Assembly: GCA_051453625.1 (NCBI GenBank)
Contig: JBOZIK010000001.1
Location: forward strand, 37,922,979 to 37,968,610
DNA from: Welwitschia mirabilis
Lineage: Eukaryota > Gnetophyta > Gnetopsida > Welwitschiales
Reading direction: 5' to 3'
Length of the DNA: 45,632 nucleotides
Shown here: positions 42,926-45,632 of the stretch, in pieces
Numbering within the stretch: position 1 is the first letter of the stretch
Layout: the number at the start of each line of letters is the position of its first letter
Translations under genes and position numbers: made by a program
The notes under the pieces: generated by a model
What the model saw: the letters and a program-made list of their open reading frames with translations, nothing else
The model's database searches: none
What the model was told of the DNA's origin: nothing

Positions 42926-45632
42926 TCATCAGGCATAGTTATTATTAAGAGGATTATACACAATATGAAAGCCTAGATTTTAAATTTCATTGGACATAAA
43001 TTTAACATCAAATATCTCAAATATCTTATTCATGTTTTACTAGACATCCAATAGAGTCTAGTTAATTCAAAGAGGGTCATTGCTAAATATATTATTTATT
43101 TTAACAAAAAACATGATTTCGATAGGCTTATACATAGTCTTTTAATATTAATGTAATTTAAAAAAATATTTCAACCTTTTTTTAATATATATTTATTTAT
43201 ATAAATAATATTATAAAGTGTAAATAATATATTATTAAGAACCTTGTGTATCAGCCTTCACCATTTACATTTTTAAATATATAAATATAAATATATATAT
43301 ATATTATAACAATAAAAGAAAACTGGATCATGTAAGCGGCCACAAATGTATAACGCTTTGTTATGGCAACAAGTAGAATTAAACCATCTACCAATTTTTT
43401 TTTTGTTTTTATTTATTCTTATTCATTACATCAGCATTTATTGATGGAAAAGAAAAGGCATTATGAAAAGGAAACATGTCCAGGGTAGCGTTATATTTGA
43501 GGCTAAAAGAAAATGAAGGAGAGACCTGCATTGATTACTACCATCTGCCACCTAACATTGGGTTTTCATAAGGTGAACATGTTCAAGGAAGAGAAGGATC
43601 TCTCTTAACAAAGAAAGGTGATAGATTTCATAGTAGTGGGTATGATGATCTCCATTCAACATTGCGTCATGTCTTAACTTATCCCTTCTTGCAAAATGTC
43701 TACCCATGGATGCCTATAATAAGTTAAGACACTAGTGATAGATAAAAAAAAAAGTTTCAGCTACAAATGCCAAATGCAGAGCCAACGGTAGTTTAAGAGA
43801 CAAGGANNNNNNNNNNGGAAAAATAAGGTGTTTCCTTGGTTAGGAATTTGAAGCATGTGTAGGAAAGTTAAAGAAGAAGTTTTCCTAGATAGGGTTTACT
43901 TGTGGAATTTCTATTAAGGCCTCTAAAGAACAGAGTATCATCTTGTAGGTATTCAACAGAGGCCTCAACTGATTCTAGCCTTCATTGATTGCTTTCATTG
44001 TTCTAATTCTCTGAAAGTTTTTTCTTACTCTAGTGATTTATTTTTATCATTGACACGAAAAGGTTATCCACATCTTTTCCTTTACAACTGTTTGACATTC
44101 TCTTCTATGTGACTCCCTCTTAGTGGCAAGAGAATATGGAGATCAATAAAAAAATGCATACTTTGCAATTATATTGACCTTTTGAAGTGAAAATTTAGGC
44201 ATTCTAAACCTCAGATTACAAAGGTCATATACACAAGTATTAGGCCTTTAAATAGGGTTTCTATTAAGTCTTCTCAAGAGATGGAGTGCTTTTTCATGAA
44301 ATATGGATTTTCAAACAAACAAAAATCCATACATTCTATCTTCAATAGTGGTGTTCAAGTATATGAAGTCACAGTTATTAGGTTTTGTCAGAATGATTCA
44401 AAGTTTCTTTTAGGTATAAAATCATATTTTGTAGTAAGAGGTAGAGCATAATCCTAGGATTCTATATTGTACTATTAGAAAGGTGGAATCCTGCGTAAAT
44501 GATGCTAAAACAATGGGATTCTAGATGCAACTAATCATGATGTAAAATAAGCCAATGAACATATTTGGTTTTCAAGAAAGCGTCACATAACAAGAATTTC
44601 TAAGAAAGGGGTTTAAAAGAAATGGACGACTATATTTTATTGTTAAGTGTGATTCAGGGTTTGAGTGAGTTTCTTGAGTAAATATTTACTAGGGTTTCTT
44701 TGAATCCTAATTTATTTTTTTACCCCCTTATGCATTAAGATAAACATATTTATTGTAGCTATTTTATTTTATTTTATTTTATTGTAGTTGTGTTTTATCA
44801 AAATTTCCATCTTCAGTGGAAGCACTATTTGATCTCTAAGACCTATTTTGTATAACTGAATAGTGAAATTTTAAGAAGAATTACTTAGTAATCTGAAGGA
44901 TTGCCCTACCATGTGCAAATCGTGACTTGAATCTTTCTAGCCATTCTAGTCTGAATTCTACATTATTGGAGCTTTGTTTTGCGCCATTAATGTAACCTGT
45001 ATATTAGTGACAAAAATAGCTTGAGCTAAAGATTTTCAAACTTATTTAGAATAGTGTACTTCTTGTCTCCTTAATTCTATAGTATCTATTCTAGTGAATA
45101 GGTTCTTTTGTGGATGAATGCTTGTCTCCATAAAAACAATTTTACAATCTCCTACAAAAACTAGATGCTTCTCCTATTATTGTTTTTCTCAGAAGTTATG
45201 AAGTCTCTAGCCACGCTACTTCTTTTGTATTATGGAAATCTTTCTTTTCCCTCCTATTTGATAATAATTGAATGCAGCCTCTTTAAGAAAAAAAAGAAGT
45301 GTTTTTTTTTACAACAAAATTTACCAAGCATTTTACCTTTACCACTTTTCGTGTTTCATGTGAAGTTACAATCTTGCTTTGTAACTGTGATCTTAATTGC
45401 CCTATTAAGATATTACCTTGTAAATGAAAAATTATGAGTTCAAAGATCTGATAGCTTAGAAAATGTATTATTGACCCTGCTATTTCATTATTTTTTACAT
45501 GGGGCTTGTAATCTTTCATTTTACAACCTTTTGTAAGTTTTTTGTCTATAGTTATATAAGCAATAGCTTGACCTTCTTCTTTGTAATGATAAGGTTATTG
45601 TTTAAAAGAGGAGGAGGAGAAGGGGATGGGAG
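42926..45632. other. Right end of window, no gene recognised
   Basis: 43190-43310 is TA-rich low complexity. 43320-45632 is somewhat less AT-rich and has a 10-N gap at 43807-43816, a (TTTTA)n tract at about 44761-44783 and a purine-rich end. Open frames at 45165-45437 and 45283-45519 overlap on opposite strands and show no domain. A TTTCTATTAAG(G/T)C-type block occurs near 43909 and 44259 (weak direct repeat). Confidence 0.35.
43807..43816. other. Assembly gap (10 N)
   Basis: Short placeholder gap. Confidence 0.99.

Noticed and set aside
45165-45519. Opposed 90- and 78-codon frames near the right edge
   Set aside because: They overlap on opposite strands in AT-rich sequence, with no domain, signal peptide or conserved motif.
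1-45632. CRISPR arrays, rRNA or intact tRNA genes, bacterial operons
   Set aside because: No regularly spaced identical repeats with unique spacers, no rRNA blocks and no cloverleaf with intact A and B boxes were seen. The sequence is plant nuclear DNA.

Overview
The window looks like nuclear DNA of a seed plant, most likely a gymnosperm. It is extremely AT-rich by eye, contains a single compact intact gene (a germin-like protein), and is otherwise almost entirely old, degraded retroelements. Many in-frame stops sit where a family-conserved Trp, Arg or Gln is expected, and a fossil tRNA-Asp primer-binding site differs from the canonical one only by transitions. That is the mark of deamination of methylated cytosines. 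Such an AT-rich, retroelement-laden landscape is what has been described for the gnetophyte Welwitschia, but naming that plant is an inference. Six runs of N interrupt the window: 8730-9582, 20990-21089, 28762-28861, 32608-32707, 38307-39306 and 43807-43816. A seventh 10-N run lies at 40319-40328.

Left part (1-9.6 kb): a minus-strand gag remnant (about 1.13-1.76 kb) beside an LTR-like piece at 1-408; a cluster of CCTTAAAA motifs; and two single decayed exons of host gene families. One is a lysine/histidine-transporter-like exon (minus, 5679-5809). The other is a glycoside hydrolase family 28 exon (plus, 7661-7790).

Centre-left (10.3-21 kb): a nearly complete, decayed minus-strand LTR retrotransposon at 10363-17592. 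It has about 1-kb LTRs, CTCTT/CTCTC target-site remnants, a tRNA-Asp-type primer-binding site, gag with a CCHC knuckle, and protease. I found no reverse transcriptase or integrase. A second family member (18419-20989) runs into an assembly gap. Further LTR relatives lie at 1-408, about 22.56-23.25 kb, and inverted at about 28.47-28.95 kb. The family carries a striking recurring 36-bp dyad module, two per LTR just upstream of the LTR TATA box, with more in the internal region. I see eleven full copies in the window.

Centre (22.5-30 kb): an 88-bp tandem repeat, a possible decayed coding region with a zinc-knuckle-like motif (minus, near 25.5 kb), and a possible tRNA-derived SINE just upstream of the gene.

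Gene island (30.1-31.3 kb): the intronless germin-like gene with TATA box, paired inverted W-boxes and polyadenylation signal. It is GC- and CpG-rich against an AT-rich background.

Right part (31.4-45.6 kb): a perfect 16-bp-arm hairpin; two LINE reverse-transcriptase remnants facing head to head at about 33.84 kb; a 1.1-kb miniature LTR element (TRIM-like, 36673-37770); and a 2.5-kb LTR (40350-42897) preceded by a polypurine tract and followed by an initiator-tRNA-Met-type primer-binding site in three tandem versions. That LTR contains three separate tandem-repeat arrays. The last 2.7 kb holds no gene I can recognise.

Only the germin-like gene looks functional. The rest is a record of successive retroelement insertion and decay.
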